Below, piece after piece: positions 31,712 through 33,316 of a stretch of DNA of 33,316 nt. The stretch lies in the NCBI GenBank assembly GCA_030613445.1, contig JAUWLY010000003.1, positions 1 through 33,316 of the forward strand, written 5' to 3'. Under the pieces are notes generated by a model. It did no database searches, was not told where the DNA came from, and was given only the letters and a program-made list of their open reading frames with translations. The stretch's first letter is position 1. Each line of letters opens with the position of its first letter. Both the position numbers and the translations under genes were made by a program. Source of the stretch: Candidatus Stahliibacteriota bacterium (GTDB taxonomy: Bacteria > Hydrothermota > Tepidihabitantia > SM23-42).

Positions 31712-33316
31712 ATGGATAGCAAAAAATTAGAAAAAACTCTTCTTTTTGTTCTAATTGGAATTACTGCTGGGGTTTATCTCTATACAGTTGCCCCAACTTT
31801 GTCATTCTGGGACTGCGGTGAATTTATTGCCTCGGCATACACCCTTGCCGTTCCTCATCCGCCCGGCACGCCTTTCTATCTTTTACTGGGTAAAGTCTGG
31901 TTATTGCTCTTGGGTATTGTATCAGCTGTTCTGCCAATATCCAAAGAAGTTGCCTGGCATATGAACCTACTGGGCTTGGGTTTTTCCGTACTTACGCTGG
32001 TGCTCATTTACAAAATGATGCTGAAAATCTTCCGCATGTTTCATAAAGGTAATGACCAACGTACACTCATTATTATTGCCTTTGCCTCTTGCCTGTCCAT
32101 TGCCTTTTATTATACCTACTGGCAGAATGCAATTGAAACAGAGGTTTATGCGGCGGCCACATTTGTCTTTATCTTAATACACTATTTAGCCATTCTCTGG
32201 TACGATACGGTGAAACAAGGCACTCCGCATAATCAGTATCTGCTTTTTGCCTTTTATCTGATTTTCCTATCTACTGGCATACATCTAACGCCATTTCTTA
32301 TATTTGTGCCTTTCTATATTTTTGTCTTTGCAGTAGAACGGCGGTACTTAAAAGATGTATTGTTTATCTTACTTGGTATATTCCAACTCGTTTTCTTTGC
32401 CCTTACTTTCTTGCTCCCCGCACAATACCAACAATATACCCTATATCTACTTGGTTTTGTTCTCTTGGTGGCACTCATCTTACCGATCAATAACCCCCGG
32501 AAATATCGTAACTGGCGTTTTTTCTGGGCAGCGATTTTTCTCATTGTTCTCGGTATCTCGACTGAACTATACCTCTATATCCGCGCCAAGAAACTAACCG
32601 TACTGTATAAAGACAAAGCAGTGACTGAACAGTATCTTGCCGGCAAAAACATTGCCCCCCGGATAAATGAATGTAATCCAGGTGCGGGTTTTACCGGGTT
32701 CAACAATGTGCTCCATCGAGTCCAGTATGGCCCTCCCCGTATAATCCCGCGGCAGACTCAGGATAATACTGGTTTTGGTCTGATCCAAGGTTATTTCTGG
32801 CAGATGCATCTTTTTGTCAGATATCTTTTCTGGCAGCCTGCACATGAAGGGATCAATTCGTTTGTTAGGGCGTTGATTCTCGTACTCTTCAGTTTATTCA
32901 GTATCTGGGGTTCGGTAGTCTTATTCCGAAAAGAGAAAAAGCTGTTTCTCTTGATGATGATGATAATGTTCATGCTCTCTTTTGCTATGATCAGCTATTT
33001 GAATTTAAAATTCTCACCGAGTGATGATAACCCCACTCATCAAAAACGTGAGGTTCGGGAACGGGATTATTTCTTCCATACTGCACATGTATACTTCGGT
33101 ATTTTGATTGGTTTTGGATTTCTTGGTTTTACAGACTTTCTCAAAGATGAAACCAAGAACAGAAAAGTCGTGAATATTACCGGTTTGGGTGGTATCTTGG
33201 TATTCTCCATTGCACCGTTCTTCGCCAATATTCAAGTGAATAATCGTTTTGGCAATTTTATCCCCAAGGATTATGGTTATAATATGCTTGCGTCATGTGA
33301 TGATCGTGCAGTGATC
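31712..33316 (+). CDS. DUF2723 (TMEM260-like) membrane protein, 3' end beyond the window
   Basis: 535 codons are open to the right edge. AGGAGG lies 4 nt before the ATG. The opening is diagnostic for the family: a membrane helix, then TVAPTLSFWDCGEFIASAYT-AVPHPPGTP, followed by YYTYWQNAIETEVYAAA and, after about nine more membrane helices, REVRERDYFF. The family is GT-C-like and related to eukaryotic TMEM260, a protein O-mannosyltransferase; bacterial members have no proven reaction. Conserved acidic residues in the first loop (FWDCGEF) fit a catalytic role. Confidence 0.92.
   Translation, partial: MDSKKLEKTLLFVLIGITAGVYLYTVAPTLSFWDCGEFIASAYTLAVPHPPGTPFYLLLGKVWLLLLGIVSAVLPISKEVAWHMNLLGLGFSVLTLVLIYKMMLKIFRMFHKGNDQRTLIIIAFASCLSIAFYYTYWQNAIETEVYAAATFVFILIHYLAILWYDTVKQGTPHNQYLLFAFYLIFLSTGIHLTPFLIFVPFYIFVFAVERRYLKDVLFILLGIFQLVFFALTFLLPAQYQQYTLYLLGFVLLVALILPINNPRKYRNWRFFWAAIFLIVLGISTELYLYIRAKKLTVLYKDKAVTEQYLAGKNIAPRINECNPGAGFTGFNNVLHRVQYGPPRIIPRQTQDNTGFGLIQGYFWQMHLFVRYLFWQPAHEGINSFVRALILVLFSLFSIWGSVVLFRKEKKLFLLMMMIMFMLSFAMISYLNLKFSPSDDNPTHQKREVRERDYFFHTAHVYFGILIGFGFLGFTDFLKDETKNRKVVNITGLGGILVFSIAPFFANIQVNNRFGNFIPKDYGYNMLASCDDRAVI

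Overview
The window looks like a chromosomal piece of an AT-leaning, Gram-negative-type (diderm) bacterium. It carries proteins with type IX secretion (T9SS) C-terminal sorting tails, a PorV-like outer-membrane protein, a TolQ/TolR/TonB-type energiser operon, GWxTD-domain proteins and a GH57 branching enzyme. This mix suggests an uncultured lineage in or near the FCB group, such as WOR-3/Stahlbacteria or Cloacimonadota. That placement is inference from gene content; no phylogenetic marker settles it.

Layout. 1-5020 (+): the end of a C25 (gingipain-type) peptidase with a T9SS tail and a strong terminator, then a tightly packed set of TPR anchor protein, STT3/GT-C-like membrane enzyme and UbiA-like prenyltransferase. 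5076-8364 (-): a diguanylate cyclase, HypD and a PflX-like radical SAM protein, apparently one transcription unit with no hydrogenase or other hyp gene in view. 8436-9278 (+): an M55 D-aminopeptidase transcribed divergently from the cyclase. 9374-11912 (-): two overlapping GWxTD-type proteins. 12232-17843 (-): a 1352-residue secreted subtilase with a T9SS tail and a PQQ-type beta-propeller protein. 18154-22388 (+): GH57 branching enzyme, protein-L-isoaspartate methyltransferase, tRNA-Pro(CGG), a LOG-like protein, acylphosphatase and adenine phosphoribosyltransferase. 22654-31203 (-): an eight-gene envelope operon (secreted FlgD-Ig protein, PorV-like protein, long TPR protein, ExbB, two ExbD, TonB, OmpA-like/FlgD-Ig protein). 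31712-end (+): start of a DUF2723 membrane protein.

Regulatory grammar is unusually readable. Eight sigma70-type promoters can be seen, all with a spacer of exactly 16 bp. Four of them place the -10 box only 5-6 nt before the start codon, which predicts leaderless mRNAs for the cyclase, M55 peptidase, GH57 enzyme and Pcm. Where a Shine-Dalgarno sequence is used, AGGAGG usually sits 4-5 nt before the start. The beta-propeller gene has such a site 4 nt before an in-frame GTA codon.

Repeats are a second theme. Degenerate 7-bp (sometimes 9- or 11-bp) word tracts occur at several gene boundaries. One of them encodes most of the PorV-like signal peptide and another encodes the basic tail of HypD. 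Two copies of an inverted-repeat, MITE-like element are present, and a 70-bp direct repeat duplicates the 3' end of tRNA-Pro together with the start of the LOG-like gene.

I found no CRISPR array, transposase, rRNA or recognisable defence system. The most unusual signals are the promoter/leaderless pattern, the word-like repeats inside genes, the second ExbD whose motor aspartate is replaced by cysteine, and the HypD/radical SAM/cyclase unit.
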